Positions 1 through 9,674 of a stretch of 64,000 nt of DNA are shown piece after piece. Each line of letters starts with the position of its first letter. Positions within the stretch are counted from its first letter, which is position 1. The position numbers and the translations under genes were made by a program. The notes under the pieces were generated by a model that ran no database searches, had not been told where the DNA came from, and saw nothing but the letters and a program-made list of their open reading frames with translations. Source of the DNA: Streptomyces roseoverticillatus (GTDB taxonomy: Bacteria; Actinomycetota; Actinomycetes; Streptomycetales; Streptomycetaceae); NCBI RefSeq assembly GCF_000719265.1, contig NZ_JOFL01000016.1, positions 62,001 through 126,000 of the forward strand, given 5' to 3'.

Positions 1-2450
1 ACCGGCAGTACGCCAACGCCCTGCGCGTCGAGGGCAGCCGGTACGCCCGCGAGCTGGAGCGGGCGCTGACCGCACCGGAGTTCGGCGGCTCGGCCCGTAC
101 GGCCGCGCAGGCCGCCGACGAGCTGCGCACCGCCCTCGTACGGCGCCTCGGGGCGTCGCCGCACGACCGGGTCGGGGAGATGGCCAGCACCATCCCGGCC
201 CGGATCGCGAGCGCCTTCAAGCTGCGGGGCCGCACCCTGGCCCTGGAGTCGGCCGACGCGACGTCGTTCCTCGCGCTCGCCCACGCCCTGGACAGCCTGC
301 GCGGCGGCCTGTCGGAGGCCGTTCTGGTGGTCACGGGCCAGCGCGAGGAGGGCCCGTTCCTGCGGGCGGCGCTCGCGGCGAAGGGCCTCGTCGCCGACCG
401 GACGCGGCCGTTCGCCGCGGACGGCTGCGGCTTCGCGCTCGGCGAGGGCGTGGGCGCGCTGCTGCTCAAGCGGCTGTCGTCCGCCGTCCGCGACGGGGAC
501 CGCGTCTACGCGACCGTCCGCGGCTGTGCGGTGCGCCACGAGGGTCGCCCGGGCGTGTTCCGCTACTCCACGTCCGTGGAGCGGCGCGCCGGGACGGCCC
601 GCGCCGCGCTGGACGCGTGCGGCGCGGCGCCGGCATCCGTCGGCTACGTGGAGTGCGGCGGCTACGGCGTGGCGCACGAGACGCGCGCCGAACTCGCCGC
701 GCTGAAGGCGGTGTACGCAGGGGCCGGTGCCGGCTCCGTGGTGGTGGGCAGCGTGCGCGACCGGCTCGGGCACACCTTCGCCAACGCGGGCCTGGCGAGC
801 GTCACCAAGGCGGCGCTGGCCCTGTACCACCGGCGCCTGCCGCCCGGGCTCGCGCCCGCGCCCGGCCCTCCGTTCCGTACGCTGCCGGAGCCGCGGAAGT
901 GGCACCAGGAGGCGGGCGCCGGGCCGCGCCGGGCCACGGTCAGCGGTGCGTCGCTGACCGGCACGCTCTGCCACCTCGTCCTGGAGGAGCACGACCCGGA
1001 CACCGCCGCGGCGGCTGCGGAGCGTCCGCGGACCACACGTGTCTCGGTCGCCCCGGAGCCCATCGCCATCGTGGGCTACGGGGGCCGCTTCGGGGACGCG
1101 CCCGACGCCGACGCGTTCTGGGCCGCCATGCTCACCAGCGAGAGCCGCATCGGGCCACTGCCGGAGTCCCTCCTCGACCGCGAGCTCTACTACGAGCCGG
1201 GCAAGCTGAGCCTCACGCGCAGCTACACCGACCAGGGCTCGCCCCTGGAGGTGCCGGCGGCGCCCCCGGAGGGGCTGCGCATCCCGCCGCGCCGCTGGGC
1301 GGCCATGGACGCCGCGCAGCGCGTGGCCCTGTCCGTGGCCGGCGAGCTCATGGCGCGCCGCGGCCCGGCCGCCCCCGCGCTGCGCGGGCCGGGCCTGGTC
1401 GCGACGGGCACCAACCTGAGCCTGTCCCGGGAGCGGCGCGCGGCCGCGGGGCTGGCCCTGGGCGAGGTGGAGTCGGCCGTGGGCGGGCTCGCCGCGCTCG
1501 GCCGGCTGGACGCGACCGAGACGGCGACCCTGCTCGACCTGGTCCGCGAGCGGTACGCGGCGGGGCCGGCCCCGCGCGCGCCGGAGGACCTCGACGGCTG
1601 CCTGGCCGGCGGCGTCGCGGCCGTGATCGCGGGCGAGTACGGCCTGGACGCCGTGCCGCTGGGGATCGAGGCGGCGTGCGCGTCGTCGCTCGCCGCGCTG
1701 GACGTGGCGGTGGGCCGGCTGCGCTCCGGCAGCGTGGACTACGCGCTGGCGGGCGGCGTCGAACTGCCCTGTAACGCCCGGGACATGGTGCTGTGCTCGG
1801 CGCTGGGGCTGCTCTCGCACGGGCGGATCACCCCCTTCGACACCGCGGCGGACGGCTTCACGCCGGGCGACGGCTGCGCGCTGTTCCTGCTCAAGCGCTA
1901 CGCGGACGCCCGGCGCGACGGGGACGCGATCCACGGCCTGCTGTGCGGGATCGGCGCGTCGAACGACGCGAAGTCCCTGATCGCCCCCGACGCGGACGGC
2001 CAGGTGCGGGCGATGCGCCAGGCGTTCGGGCAGGCGGGCTTCGAGCCGGCCGACGTGGGCTACCTGGAGGCGCACGGCACGGGCACCCGCGTGGGCGACC
2101 GGGTCGAGATCGCCGCGGTCGCGCGGGTGTACGCGAGCCCGCACCGGCGGCGGCCGCTGGAGATCGGCTCCGCCAAGTCGTTCTTCGGCCACACCTTCGC
2201 GGCGGCGGGCGCCGCCGGGCTGCTGCGCGCGCTCCACGCCCTGCGGACCGGGGTGCTGCCGGCCAACGCGGGCCTCACCACCGTCAGCCCGGAGCTGGAC
2301 CTGGACCGCGTGCCCGCGCGCGTCTCCACGGGGACGGGGCCGTGGGTGTCCGCCCCCGGGCGGCCGCGGCGCGCGGGCGTCAGCTCCTTCGGTACCGGCG
2401 GCATCAACTATCACGTGCTGATCGAGGAACACCTGGACGGGCCACGATGA
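1..2450 (+). CDS. redX: RedX-type double ketosynthase (5' end cut by window edge)
   Basis: The reading frame is open from the window edge (first full codon at base 3) with no stop, so the protein starts outside. The Met at 180 is internal to a ketosynthase fold. Two KS domains are visible. KS1 has lost its nucleophile: its motif reads LESADATSF where DTACSSSL is expected, with Asp (codon 255-257) in the Cys place. KS2 starts near base 1050 (PIAIVGYGG) and keeps Cys (EAACASS, codon 1677-1679), EAHGTGT and the GHTFAAAG His. In prodiginine pathways RedX/PigJ takes the pyrrolyl group from the RedO carrier and extends it with malonyl-RedN. The stop overlaps redW as ATGA, so the two are translationally coupled. 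The identity rests on the red gene context plus the double KS. Confidence 0.9.
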   Translation, partial: RQYANALRVEGSRYARELERALTAPEFGGSARTAAQAADELRTALVRRLGASPHDRVGEMASTIPARIASAFKLRGRTLALESADATSFLALAHALDSLRGGLSEAVLVVTGQREEGPFLRAALAAKGLVADRTRPFAADGCGFALGEGVGALLLKRLSSAVRDGDRVYATVRGCAVRHEGRPGVFRYSTSVERRAGTARAALDACGAAPASVGYVECGGYGVAHETRAELAALKAVYAGAGAGSVVVGSVRDRLGHTFANAGLASVTKAALALYHRRLPPGLAPAPGPPFRTLPEPRKWHQEAGAGPRRATVSGASLTGTLCHLVLEEHDPDTAAAAAERPRTTRVSVAPEPIAIVGYGGRFGDAPDADAFWAAMLTSESRIGPLPESLLDRELYYEPGKLSLTRSYTDQGSPLEVPAAPPEGLRIPPRRWAAMDAAQRVALSVAGELMARRGPAAPALRGPGLVATGTNLSLSRERRAAAGLALGEVESAVGGLAALGRLDATETATLLDLVRERYAAGPAPRAPEDLDGCLAGGVAAVIAGEYGLDAVPLGIEAACASSLAALDVAVGRLRSGSVDYALAGGVELPCNARDMVLCSALGLLSHGRITPFDTAADGFTPGDGCALFLLKRYADARRDGDAIHGLLCGIGASNDAKSLIAPDADGQVRAMRQAFGQAGFEPADVGYLEAHGTGTRVGDRVEIAAVARVYASPHRRRPLEIGSAKSFFGHTFAAAGAAGLLRALHALRTGVLPANAGLTTVSPELDLDRVPARVSTGTGPWVSAPGRPRRAGVSSFGTGGINYHVLIEEHLDGPR

Positions 2451-3616
2451 ACTTCGACTTCGACACCGAGACCGCGGAGATGCGCGACATGGTCGTGCGC
2501 TTCGCCCGGCGCGACCTCGGCGACGGCACGGCGGCGTACGACCCGGAGGACTTCCGGCGCCGCTGGCAGCTCGCGGGCAAGCAGGGGCTCACGGGCGCGA
2601 GCGTGCCCGCCGCGTACGGCGGCAGCGGGCTCGACGCCGTCACGACCGCGGCGCTGATGGAGGCCCTCGGCTACGGGTGCGCCGACCAGGGCTTCGCGTT
2701 CTCCGTCGCCGCGCACCTGTTCGCGGCCGTCATGCCGGTCACCGAGTTCGGCACCGAGGAGCAGAAGCAGCGCTGGCTGCCGCCCCTCGCCTCGGGCGAG
2801 GCGATCGCGGCGCACGCCATCACCGAGCCCGAAGCCGGCTCCGACGCCCTGAACCTGCGGACGCGGGCCGAGCGCAAGGGCGACGCGTACGTGCTGAACG
2901 GCAGCAAGTGCTTCACCACCAACTCGCCCGTGGCCGACGTGTTCGTCCTGCAGGCGGCGACGTCGCCCGGGGGCGGCTTCTTCGGCCTGACGACCTTCGT
3001 CCTGGCGGCGGACACGCCCGGCCTGACGGTGGGGCCGCGCTACGACAAGGCGGGCCTGCGGGGCTCGCCGATGGCGGACGTCTACCTCACGGACTGCGTG
3101 GTGCCGGCGGCGGACGTCCTCGGCGAGGAGGGCTCCGGCGCGGGCATCTTCTCCTCGTCGATGAAGTGGGAGCGCACGTGCCTGTTCGCCACCTACCTCG
3201 GGGCGATGCAGCGCGTGCTGGAGTCCACCGTGGAACACGCCCGGGAGCGCGAGCAGTTCGGCCGGTCCATCGGCGGCTTCCAGGCCGTCAGCCACCGCAT
3301 CGTCGACATGACGGTGCAGCTGGAGTCGGCCAGGCTGATGCTCTACAAGGCCGCGTGCGGGCTGGACGCGGGCAGCGACGACGAGATCGCGCCCGCGCTG
3401 GCGAAGCTCGCGGTGAGCGAGGCGGCCGTGCGGCTCGGGCTGGACGCCGTGCAGCTGCGCGGCGCGCTCGGGATCCTCGGCGGCGAGGCCGAGACGTTTC
3501 TGCGGGACGCCCTGCCCTCCCGCATCTTCTCCGGCACCAACGAGATCCAGAAGAACAATGTCGCCCGCGCACTGGGCCTGGGCGGCCGGCGCTCCCGAAA
3601 GCTCCGGCAACGGTGA
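2447..3616 (+). CDS. redW: RedW, prolyl-PCP flavin dehydrogenase
   Basis: Acyl-CoA dehydrogenase family protein of 389 residues starting [12 protein letters not shown]. It has the family signatures [10 protein letters not shown] in the middle and [14 protein letters not shown] and [10 protein letters not shown] near the C-terminus. In prodiginine and other pyrrole pathways this enzyme oxidises L-prolyl-S-PCP (on RedO) to pyrrolyl-2-carboxyl-S-PCP using FAD. The start was chosen because the ATG overlaps the redX stop as ATGA and gives the usual family length. The longer open frame upstream is read-through of redX sequence. Confidence 0.93.
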   Translation: MNFDFDTETAEMRDMVVRFARRDLGDGTAAYDPEDFRRRWQLAGKQGLTGASVPAAYGGSGLDAVTTAALMEALGYGCADQGFAFSVAAHLFAAVMPVTEFGTEEQKQRWLPPLASGEAIAAHAITEPEAGSDALNLRTRAERKGDAYVLNGSKCFTTNSPVADVFVLQAATSPGGGFFGLTTFVLAADTPGLTVGPRYDKAGLRGSPMADVYLTDCVVPAADVLGEEGSGAGIFSSSMKWERTCLFATYLGAMQRVLESTVEHAREREQFGRSIGGFQAVSHRIVDMTVQLESARLMLYKAACGLDAGSDDEIAPALAKLAVSEAAVRLGLDAVQLRGALGILGGEAETFLRDALPSRIFSGTNEIQKNNVARALGLGGRRSRKLRQR

Positions 3617-3650
3617 ACCGCATCGGAATACAGAAGGGACTTCCGGCATC

Positions 3651-3974
3651 GTGGACCTGATTGTGCACCGAATTCGGCTACGCCCCGGCGTCACACCCGG
3701 CCGTTTCGAAACATGGGTGCGGGAAACCGACTACGCGAGCTGTCCGGAACTCCCGAGCGTGCTGTCATTCAGCGTGCAGCGGGTTTCCGGTGACCCGTCC
3801 GCACCGGTGCACTTCTTCGAAGTCATCACCGTGCGCAGCCGGGCCGATTTCGAGCGGGACACCACGAGTGCCGCCTTCGGCCGGCTGGTCGCGGATTTCG
3901 GGGAAATGGCCGAGGTGGTGGACGAACTCGCCGGGGTGCGCGTGGAGCCCGGATACCGTGCCGCCGTGGTCTGA
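3651..3974 (+). CDS. redY: RedY, small conserved prodiginine-cluster protein
   Basis: A 107-residue protein starting at GTG 3651 (VDLIVHRIRLRPGVTPG), preceded by AGAAGGGA about 11 bases upstream. The longer open frame from 3558 lies inside redW and is not favoured. It sits 34 bp after redW in the place of S. coelicolor redY. It has no cofactor motif or membrane segment. The composition (short strands, FFEVITVRSRADFE) would fit a small alpha/beta dimeric barrel, but that is a guess. The biochemical role is not assigned. It converges on redZ with 28 bp between the stops. Confidence 0.75.
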   Translation: MDLIVHRIRLRPGVTPGRFETWVRETDYASCPELPSVLSFSVQRVSGDPSAPVHFFEVITVRSRADFERDTTSAAFGRLVADFGEMAEVVDELAGVRVEPGYRAAVV

Positions 3975-4002
3975 CGGGCTCCGTGCGGTGGCGCCGGCGG
4001 GG

Positions 4003-4677
4003 TCAGGGGCGGCGCTCCACCTGCCGCTCCACCTGCCGCTCCATGGCGTCGATCAGCCCCGTCTCGTAGGCGATGGCGACCGCCCGGGCGCGGGTCCCGG
4101 CGTCGAGCTTGCGCAGGACGTGGTGGACGTGGGAGCGGACCGTCGTGTTGGAGATCGAGAGCTTCTCGGCGATCTCCGCGTTGGACCGGCCCTGCGCGAG
4201 CAGCAGCATCACCTCGGCCTCGCGCGGGGTCAGGGCGCCGGCCGGCGGCGGGGCGGGGGCGGGGGGCTGCTCGGTGCGGAGCTGATCGAGCGCCTTGCGG
4301 GCGGTCAGCGGCGCGACGATGGCGTCGACCTCGATGACCGTCTTGATCATGCGGATGAGCTCCTCCGGCGGGTCCTCCAGGGAGAGCACGGCGCGGACGC
4401 CGATGCGCAGCGCCTCGAAGGCCCTGGGCGTCGTATCGGGCCGGGCGAGCAGGATGACCTTGGCCATCCCGGAGAGTTCGGCGAGTTCGTGGGTGTCGTC
4501 GATGCTGAGCGCCGGGGCCACGACGACAATGGCGTCCGGCGTCATCTCCTTGGCGGCAGCCACCGTGCTGCGCACGGAAGTTTTCGTATGTGCTTCCAGG
4601 CCGTGCTGGCCCAGCAGTGCCTGCATACCCGCGCCCAGGATGAGCTTGTCGCAGCACAGCAGTATGCGCATACTCAT
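4003..4677 (-). CDS. redZ: RedZ, atypical NarL/LuxR-type pathway regulator
   Basis: A 224-residue regulator with a receiver-like N-terminal domain and a C-terminal LuxR helix-turn-helix (LTPREAEVMLLLAQGRSNAE onward). The receiver's phosphorylation pocket is eroded: one of the two early acids is replaced (LLCCD), the phospho-Asp place reads Val/Ala in DAIVVVAPAL, and the conserved Lys is missing in AVLSLED. This matches the orphan regulator RedZ, which in S. coelicolor activates the SARP gene redD. Here the gene has no TTA codon, unlike S. coelicolor redZ, whose TTA makes it bldA-dependent. The start at 4677 (MSMRILL) could instead be the Met two codons later. Confidence 0.88.
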   Translation of the reverse strand: MSMRILLCCDKLILGAGMQALLGQHGLEAHTKTSVRSTVAAAKEMTPDAIVVVAPALSIDDTHELAELSGMAKVILLARPDTTPRAFEALRIGVRAVLSLEDPPEELIRMIKTVIEVDAIVAPLTARKALDQLRTEQPPAPAPPPAGALTPREAEVMLLLAQGRSNAEIAEKLSISNTTVRSHVHHVLRKLDAGTRARAVAIAYETGLIDAMERQVERQVERRP

Positions 4678-5006
4678 CGAGCCTGCTTCCAGTAAACGGA
4701 ACGGTTCCTAACGGAGTCGCTTCGGGGAGCAGGCGCTATTGTGGCCGACGGGGTAGAGGGGGTGAAGAGCCCCCGAGTCCCCCCGCCGGCGGTGCGATGG
4801 CTGATTGACGTCATCTCCGTGGCCACGGCTTCCCCCTGAACGTCTCACCCGACTGTACGCCAGCGGCAACTGACGGCCGGGCGTCCCGCCAGGTTTTGGC
4901 GGGAATCTGTCACGGTAAAGACAGGGCAAGGGAGCAGTATCCCCGACCCCGCGGCGTACGCGATCCGGGCCTGGCCGGAATGCTCCGCTGCATTCCCGTC
5001 CCCGGT
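4678..5006. promoter_or_regulatory. Non-coding region upstream of redZ
   Basis: These 329 bp lie between the redV stop and the redZ start, both on the minus strand, so the redZ promoter should be here. A hairpin with a 7-bp stem (CCCGCCA at 4885-4891, TGGCGGG at 4897-4903) lies about 100 bp past the redV stop in minus-strand reading and could end the redQ-to-redV transcript. The part nearer redZ is less GC-rich. No protein-coding potential was seen. Confidence 0.5.
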
Positions 5007-6185
5007 TCAGACCGTGCGGTGGTCCGCGGCGCCGAGGCTCCGGGGCGCCGGCGGGAAGGCCGTACGGGGCCGGCCCACGCGGCTCGCGAAGAAGAGCCTG
5101 CCGGAAAGGCCCAGTTGGTCCTGGAGCACCGTGCGCAGGGTGTCGTGCTGCAGGACGACGCTCAGCGGGTGCAGGGCGAGTCCCGCGGACGCCGCGTGCA
5201 GCCAGTAGTCGGCGATGCGCGCGCCGCCCCGGAAGGCGTCGGCGATCCCGGGGGACTCGTCGGCGAAGTGCATCAGGACGACGGCGGGGGTGCGCCGGAC
5301 CTCGGCGGCCAGTCCCCCGGCGAGCGAGCGGTCATAACCGAACCGGCACAGGAATTTCATCACCGGCGGGGCGAGCGCGATCCGCTTGGCGAGCCGCTGC
5401 CGGGCCGACATCGGTCCGAAAAGCTGCGTCGCGGGGAAGCCGTCGCCGTGCGCACGGACCGCCGCCGGGCTCCACCGGATGTAGGAGTGGGTTTCCCGCC
5501 AGGCGGCCGGGTGGCTGAAATCGATTCCCCCGTGGTGGGCCAGGAACTCCGCGAATATGCCGCGTTCGTGAATCTCCGTCAGGTGGCGGACGGTGATGGC
5601 GGGGCCGCCCGCGGGCGCCCGGCGCGCGAGGTCGCGGAGCAGACCCGGGGCGAGCGGCTCGTCGTCGTACGGACCACGGTTGGTGTGCCGTGCGCGGGCC
5701 GCGGCGTCCAGGGCGGTCAGGCTCTCGCGCGGCTCTCCGGTGCGGCGCAGCGCGGCCGTCCACAGCAGTGACCAGTCGCGCGGCCACGGGCCGCCGGGCA
5801 GGCGCGCGTCCGCGGCTCCTCCCGCTTCGTGGGCCCGTTCCCGGACGAGCGCCCAGCCCTGCGCGGCCAGGGCCCGGCAGAGCATGCGCCAGTACGCGGC
5901 GCAGCTCAGCCGCATCTCCAGGGTGTGGGCGGGCAGGGCCCTGAGGCTGCGCCGGCGGTCGGCGGCGAGCGCGAGGTAGACGGTGGAGCCGTCGTCGGGG
6001 CAGCCGAGCAGGTCGGCGGCGGCGCGGCGCGCCGGCCGGCTCTCCAGTCGCGCGAGCGCCCAGGGCTGGCAGTTGTGCGAGGAGGGGCTGAGGGCGGCGA
6101 TCCCGGTGGCGCGGCGCAGCGCCTCGGGGAAGGACTCGCCGAGTCCGGGGGTCCGGGAGGGGGTCGGTGTCATGGGTCCGCTCAT
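5007..6185 (-). CDS. redV: RedV, nitroreductase-like oxidoreductase
   Basis: A 392-residue protein starting at the ATG that shares its A with the redU stop (TGATG at 6187-6183). The N-terminal half contains SPSSHNCQPWALARLES, the type of SxxNxQPW motif seen in flavin-dependent nitroreductase-like proteins, and the C-terminal half continues that fold. RedV is a conserved prodiginine protein suggested to act in oxidation steps of bipyrrole formation; its substrate is not established by the sequence. The open frame extends upstream through redU, but coupling to redU supports the start at 6185. Confidence 0.85.
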   Translation of the reverse strand: MSGPMTPTPSRTPGLGESFPEALRRATGIAALSPSSHNCQPWALARLESRPARRAAADLLGCPDDGSTVYLALAADRRRSLRALPAHTLEMRLSCAAYWRMLCRALAAQGWALVRERAHEAGGAADARLPGGPWPRDWSLLWTAALRRTGEPRESLTALDAAARARHTNRGPYDDEPLAPGLLRDLARRAPAGGPAITVRHLTEIHERGIFAEFLAHHGGIDFSHPAAWRETHSYIRWSPAAVRAHGDGFPATQLFGPMSARQRLAKRIALAPPVMKFLCRFGYDRSLAGGLAAEVRRTPAVVLMHFADESPGIADAFRGGARIADYWLHAASAGLALHPLSVVLQHDTLRTVLQDQLGLSGRLFFASRVGRPRTAFPPAPRSLGAADHRTV

Positions 6186-6994
6186 CACGTCCATACCAGG
6201 GCGAGGAAGTATCCGTCGATGCGCCGGGCCCAGCCGTGCAGCGGGCCGTCGCCCGCCGAGGGGGCGTGGCGCAGGAGTCCGGGGCCGGGCCGCCACGTGA
6301 AGGCGTGGTCGTGGCGCCAGGTGTGCAGGGCGACCTCGCGGGGGTCGACGCGCAGCCCGAATCCGTAGTGCTTGAGCACGGCCTCCTTGCAGGCCCAGCG
6401 CAGTGGCAGGGGCATGGTGGCGAGTCGGCGGCGGTCGGGGTCGGCGTGGGCCGCGGCCCGGTGGTCGTCGGCGGTCAGCATGTCGGTGAGCATGGGCGGC
6501 ATGCGGCGCTCGTGCTCCAGGTCGACGCCGACGGGGCGCGGCCCGCACACGGCGACGGCGAAGTCCCCGGAGTGCGAGAGGCCCACGTCGACGGGGGCGT
6601 TGACGACGGGCCGGCCGGCGCGCGGCCCGTGCGCGACGGCGCCCACGCGGATGTCGCGGGTGCGGCCGGTCCGGCGCCCCTGCCGCCGGCCGTGGGCGAG
6701 GACGGCGTGCTTGACGGCGAGGCGGCCGGCGAGCCATTCGTAGCGCCGCTTGGGCAGGTGCAGGCCCGCGGCGTGCTCGGCCTCGTCGTCGGTCAGGTGC
6801 CGGGCTTCGAGCGCGGCCCGGACGGCGTCGCCCCGCGCGCGCAGCCAGGCGATGGAGACGACGGCCGCGGTGAGCCGGCCGTCCAGCGGCGCGAGGTGCA
6901 GCGGCCGGGCGGGGTCGAGGGTCAGCGTCTCGCCGGCGAGCCGGCCGGCGCGGGGGCGCGGCGGGGCCGGGAGGAGGGCGTCAGCGGTCGACAT
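6185..6994 (-). CDS. redU: RedU, 4'-phosphopantetheinyl transferase
   Basis: A 269-residue Sfp-type phosphopantetheinyl transferase. The diagnostic motifs GVDLE and WACKEAVLKHYG (WxxKEA) are both present, with the LSHSGD segment between substrate-binding regions. It would activate the carrier domains of this cluster: RedO, RedQ, and those in RedN and RedL. The gene starts 14 bp inside the preceding gene and ends as TGATG with redV, so it is translated as part of a tight minus-strand operon read from the redQ promoter. Confidence 0.93.
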   Translation of the reverse strand: MSTADALLPAPPRPRAGRLAGETLTLDPARPLHLAPLDGRLTAAVVSIAWLRARGDAVRAALEARHLTDDEAEHAAGLHLPKRRYEWLAGRLAVKHAVLAHGRRQGRRTGRTRDIRVGAVAHGPRAGRPVVNAPVDVGLSHSGDFAVAVCGPRPVGVDLEHERRMPPMLTDMLTADDHRAAAHADPDRRRLATMPLPLRWACKEAVLKHYGFGLRVDPREVALHTWRHDHAFTWRPGPGLLRHAPSAGDGPLHGWARRIDGYFLALVWT

Positions 6995-7883
6995 CGGGCG
7001 GCAGCAGGAAGGGGTAGGGGCGGTGGCGGACCTTGAGGTGCCAGGCCCGGTCGGCCTTGCGCAGCCCCTGGATGAGCTCCCACATCGCGGCGTCGCCCTT
7101 GTAGTACTTGGCGACCTCCCCGGCGGTGAGCGCCGGCGTGATGCGGGCGTTGGCCTGTTCGAGGAAGCCGGGGACGAGGGCGGCCAGCTTCTCCTTGTGG
7201 AGGTTGCCGAGGAAGTCGAGGACGACGCCGCGCGGTGTGTAGAACTTGTCGAAGATGGACTTGGCCATGGCGATGCGGACGGCGTCGCGCAGGACCCACG
7301 GCAGTGAGGTGAAGAACAGCCGGACGTCGAGGAGTTCTCGGCCGCGGGCGTCGCGCATGAGGGGCGAGGTGACGTCGAGGTAGACGAGGTCCCCGTCGAG
7401 GTCGATCCAGTTGGAGGCCTGGGCGTCCAGGCCCAGGGACGGGGAGACGGCGCCGTGCACGGTGTCGAGGAAGCGGGCGAAGAAGTCCTCGGCCCAGTCC
7501 CGGCCCTCGCTGTGCAGGAGGCGGGAGACGAGCCGCTTGCCGGGCAGGGCCTCCTGCACGCAGTAGCCGACCGTCTTCCCGGAGGGCAGTGCGGTGTCCC
7601 ACAGGCGCGTCTCGGCGACGTGGACGCCGGCCGCGGACAGGCGGCCGGTGTACTGGTCGAGGGTGTGCCCGTAGGCCTCGTAGCGCTTGCGGCCGTCGAA
7701 GACGGGGAGCCGCTTGCACGCGAAGGCGCCGCGGCCGGTCTCCAGGGCGAGGACGAGGGTGACCTCGCCGTAGCCGAGGACGGTCAGCCCGCGGGGGTCG
7801 CCTGCGGCGAGCGCGCGACGGACCTGCTGTTCGAGTTCCCGGAGGTCGTCCTCCGGGACGGTCAGTGTCATTGGCGTCGTCAC
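6981..7883 (-). CDS. Conserved red-cluster protein of redT/redS position
   Basis: A 300-residue protein of unknown function between redU and redR, where S. coelicolor has the unassigned genes redT and redS. Only one gene occupies the place here. The sequence has a pattern recalling a kinase or aminoglycoside phosphotransferase fold: a Gly-containing strand (LGYGEVTLVLALE), a Lys in ACKRLPVF, and NWIDLDGDLVYLDVTSP, which could be a DxD metal site. This fold reading is tentative. The start is either GTG 7883 or ATG 7871; AAGGTG lies 9 bases before the ATG. Confidence 0.7.
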   Translation of the reverse strand: MTTPMTLTVPEDDLRELEQQVRRALAAGDPRGLTVLGYGEVTLVLALETGRGAFACKRLPVFDGRKRYEAYGHTLDQYTGRLSAAGVHVAETRLWDTALPSGKTVGYCVQEALPGKRLVSRLLHSEGRDWAEDFFARFLDTVHGAVSPSLGLDAQASNWIDLDGDLVYLDVTSPLMRDARGRELLDVRLFFTSLPWVLRDAVRIAMAKSIFDKFYTPRGVVLDFLGNLHKEKLAALVPGFLEQANARITPALTAGEVAKYYKGDAAMWELIQGLRKADRAWHLKVRHRPYPFLLPPDVDR

Positions 7884-8102
7884 CTTTTCCTCTACGAGAG
7901 GGAAGGGCCGGGGCCTGCCCCGGCACGGGGTGGGTGCTCACCGGGCTGCGGCCGGGTCCGGCACCGCCGGTCCGCCGCGTCGTGGCCGATCGCCGTTGCG
8001 GCGGAGGGAAATCGCCCGCTGCGGCAGCAGCAATGCTCCCGCCGCCACGGCGAGCCGCCACCGCGGCGAGGGTCCGGCGGAATCCGGAGCGACCGGAACC
8101 GA

Positions 8103-9383
8103 CTACGCCGCTCGAAAGACGAGGGCCGCGTTCTGCCCCCCGAATCCGAACGAAGTGGAGAGCGCCGCGTCGAAGGACACCTTGCGCGGCTCGCCCGCGA
8201 CGACGTCGAGCCCGACATCCGGGTCCAGCCGTTCGAGGTTGGCCGTGGGCGGCACGAGCGACCGCTCGACGGCGAGGACGGTCAGCGCGGCCTCGATCGC
8301 GCCCGCCGCGCCGAGCGTGTGCCCGAGGACGCCCTTGGCCGACGTGACCGCCGCGCCGTCGCCGAGGGCCCGGCGCAGGGTCGCGGCCTCGACGGCGTCG
8401 TTGAGGCGGGTCGAGGTGCCGTGGGCGTTGACGTGGCCGATGTCGCCGGGCGCCGCGTCCGCCTGGCGGAGCGCGGCGCGGACGGCCGCGAGGACGGCCC
8501 TGCCCTCGGGTTCGGGCGCGGTGAGGTGGTGGGCGTCGGCGGAGGCCCCGTAGCCCGCGAGGAGCGAGCGCACGCGGGCGCCGCGGGCGCGGGCGTCGGC
8601 CTCCCGCTCCAGGACGAGGATGCCGCTGCCCTCGCCGATGACGAAGCCGTCGCGGCCGACGTCGAAGGGCCGGGAGGCGGCGGCGGGTTCGTCGAGCCTG
8701 CGGGAGAGCGCGCCCATCCGGGCGAAGCCGGTGACCATCAGGGGGCTGATGCCGGCTTCCGTGCCGCCGGCGACGACGATGTCGCAGGCGTCCTCGCGGA
8801 GCAGCTGGGCCGCGGTGCCGATGGCCGTGGCGCCGGAGGAACAGGCCGTGGCGGTGACGAAGTTGGGGCCGGTGGCGCCGAGGTCGATGGCGAGGTTGCC
8901 GGCGGCCATGTTGGGCACCAGCATCGGGACGAGGAGCGCGGACACCTTGCCGGGGCCGTGTTCGAGCATCCGGCGGTGCTGTTCCTCCCAGGTGCTCACG
9001 CCGCCGAGGCCGCAGCCGACGACGACGCCGACGCGCGCGCCGTCCCACCGCCGCGGGTCGAGCCCGGCGTCGGCGACGGCCTCGCGGGCGGCGACGATCG
9101 CGAGCTGGGTGAAGCGGTCGTGCATCAGGACGCTGCGGCGGCCGACGTGCCGGGCGGGGTCCAGGCCGGGGACGGTGCAGGAGATGTCGACCGGGAGTCC
9201 GTCGAGGGCGGGGTTGCGGGCGGCCGCGGAGACGCCCGCGCACACCCCGTCCCAGGTCGCCTCGGTGCCGATGCCGGCCGCGGTGACGAGGCCGAGGCCG
9301 GTGACGGCGACGGGGGCCACGGGGCGCGCGGCCCGCGCGGTGCCCGTGGCACCCGCGGCGCTCGTGGCGCTCGTGGCGCTCAC
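8103..9383 (-). CDS. redR: RedR, beta-ketoacyl-ACP synthase II-like
   Basis: A 426-residue KAS II (FabF-type) enzyme with the Cys nucleophile in TATACSSGATAIG, HGTSTRLND and GVLGHTLGAAG completing the Cys-His-His triad. With RedP and RedQ it elongates the acyl chain that becomes the alkyl side chain of the monopyrrole. The start is GTG 9383, overlapping the redQ stop as GTGA. The first 20 residues are an Ala/Ser/Thr-rich run coded by GCGCTCGTG-like repeats. A gap of about 220 bp separates it from the next gene, the only real gap in this operon. Confidence 0.92.
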   Translation of the reverse strand: MSATSATSAAGATGTARAARPVAPVAVTGLGLVTAAGIGTEATWDGVCAGVSAAARNPALDGLPVDISCTVPGLDPARHVGRRSVLMHDRFTQLAIVAAREAVADAGLDPRRWDGARVGVVVGCGLGGVSTWEEQHRRMLEHGPGKVSALLVPMLVPNMAAGNLAIDLGATGPNFVTATACSSGATAIGTAAQLLREDACDIVVAGGTEAGISPLMVTGFARMGALSRRLDEPAAASRPFDVGRDGFVIGEGSGILVLEREADARARGARVRSLLAGYGASADAHHLTAPEPEGRAVLAAVRAALRQADAAPGDIGHVNAHGTSTRLNDAVEAATLRRALGDGAAVTSAKGVLGHTLGAAGAIEAALTVLAVERSLVPPTANLERLDPDVGLDVVAGEPRKVSFDAALSTSFGFGGQNAALVFRAA

Positions 9384-9625
9384 GGCGCCGTGGCCGCGAT
9401 CTCGTCCGTGATCACCTTCACCACGGTGGCGATGGTGTCGGTCGGCGCGGCGGCCTCCTCGCCGACCTTCACCTGGAACTCGGACTCGATGACCAGGAGG
9501 AGTTCCACGAGGAACAGGGAGTCCATCTCCAGTTCCTCGAAGGTCACGTCCGGGCCGATGGTGCCGCGGTCCACCGCGAAGCGGTCGACCAGCAGGTCCA
9601 CCAGCTTGTCGTAGACAGGGCTCAT
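9380..9625 (-). CDS. redQ: RedQ, acyl carrier protein
   Basis: An 81-residue ACP starting MSPVYDKLVDLLVDRF, with the phosphopantetheine Ser in ELEMDSLFLVEL. It carries the fatty acyl chain built by RedP and RedR and is modified by RedU. The ATG at 9625 is preferred over further-upstream in-frame codons because it gives a normal ACP length. It is the first gene of the minus-strand operon redQ-R-(T/S)-U-V and is coupled to redR (GTGA). Confidence 0.93.
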   Translation of the reverse strand: MSPVYDKLVDLLVDRFAVDRGTIGPDVTFEELEMDSLFLVELLLVIESEFQVKVGEEAAAPTDTIATVVKVITDEIAATAP

Positions 9626-9674
9626 GGTGCGTCCGCCTTTCGTGTGCGTGCACGCCGTCCGGCGCGGTGTGCCG

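Noticed and set aside
2411..3694. Long minus-strand open frame opposite redW
   Set aside because: Shadow of high-GC codon bias on the other strand; its translation is low-complexity and redW is clearly coding.
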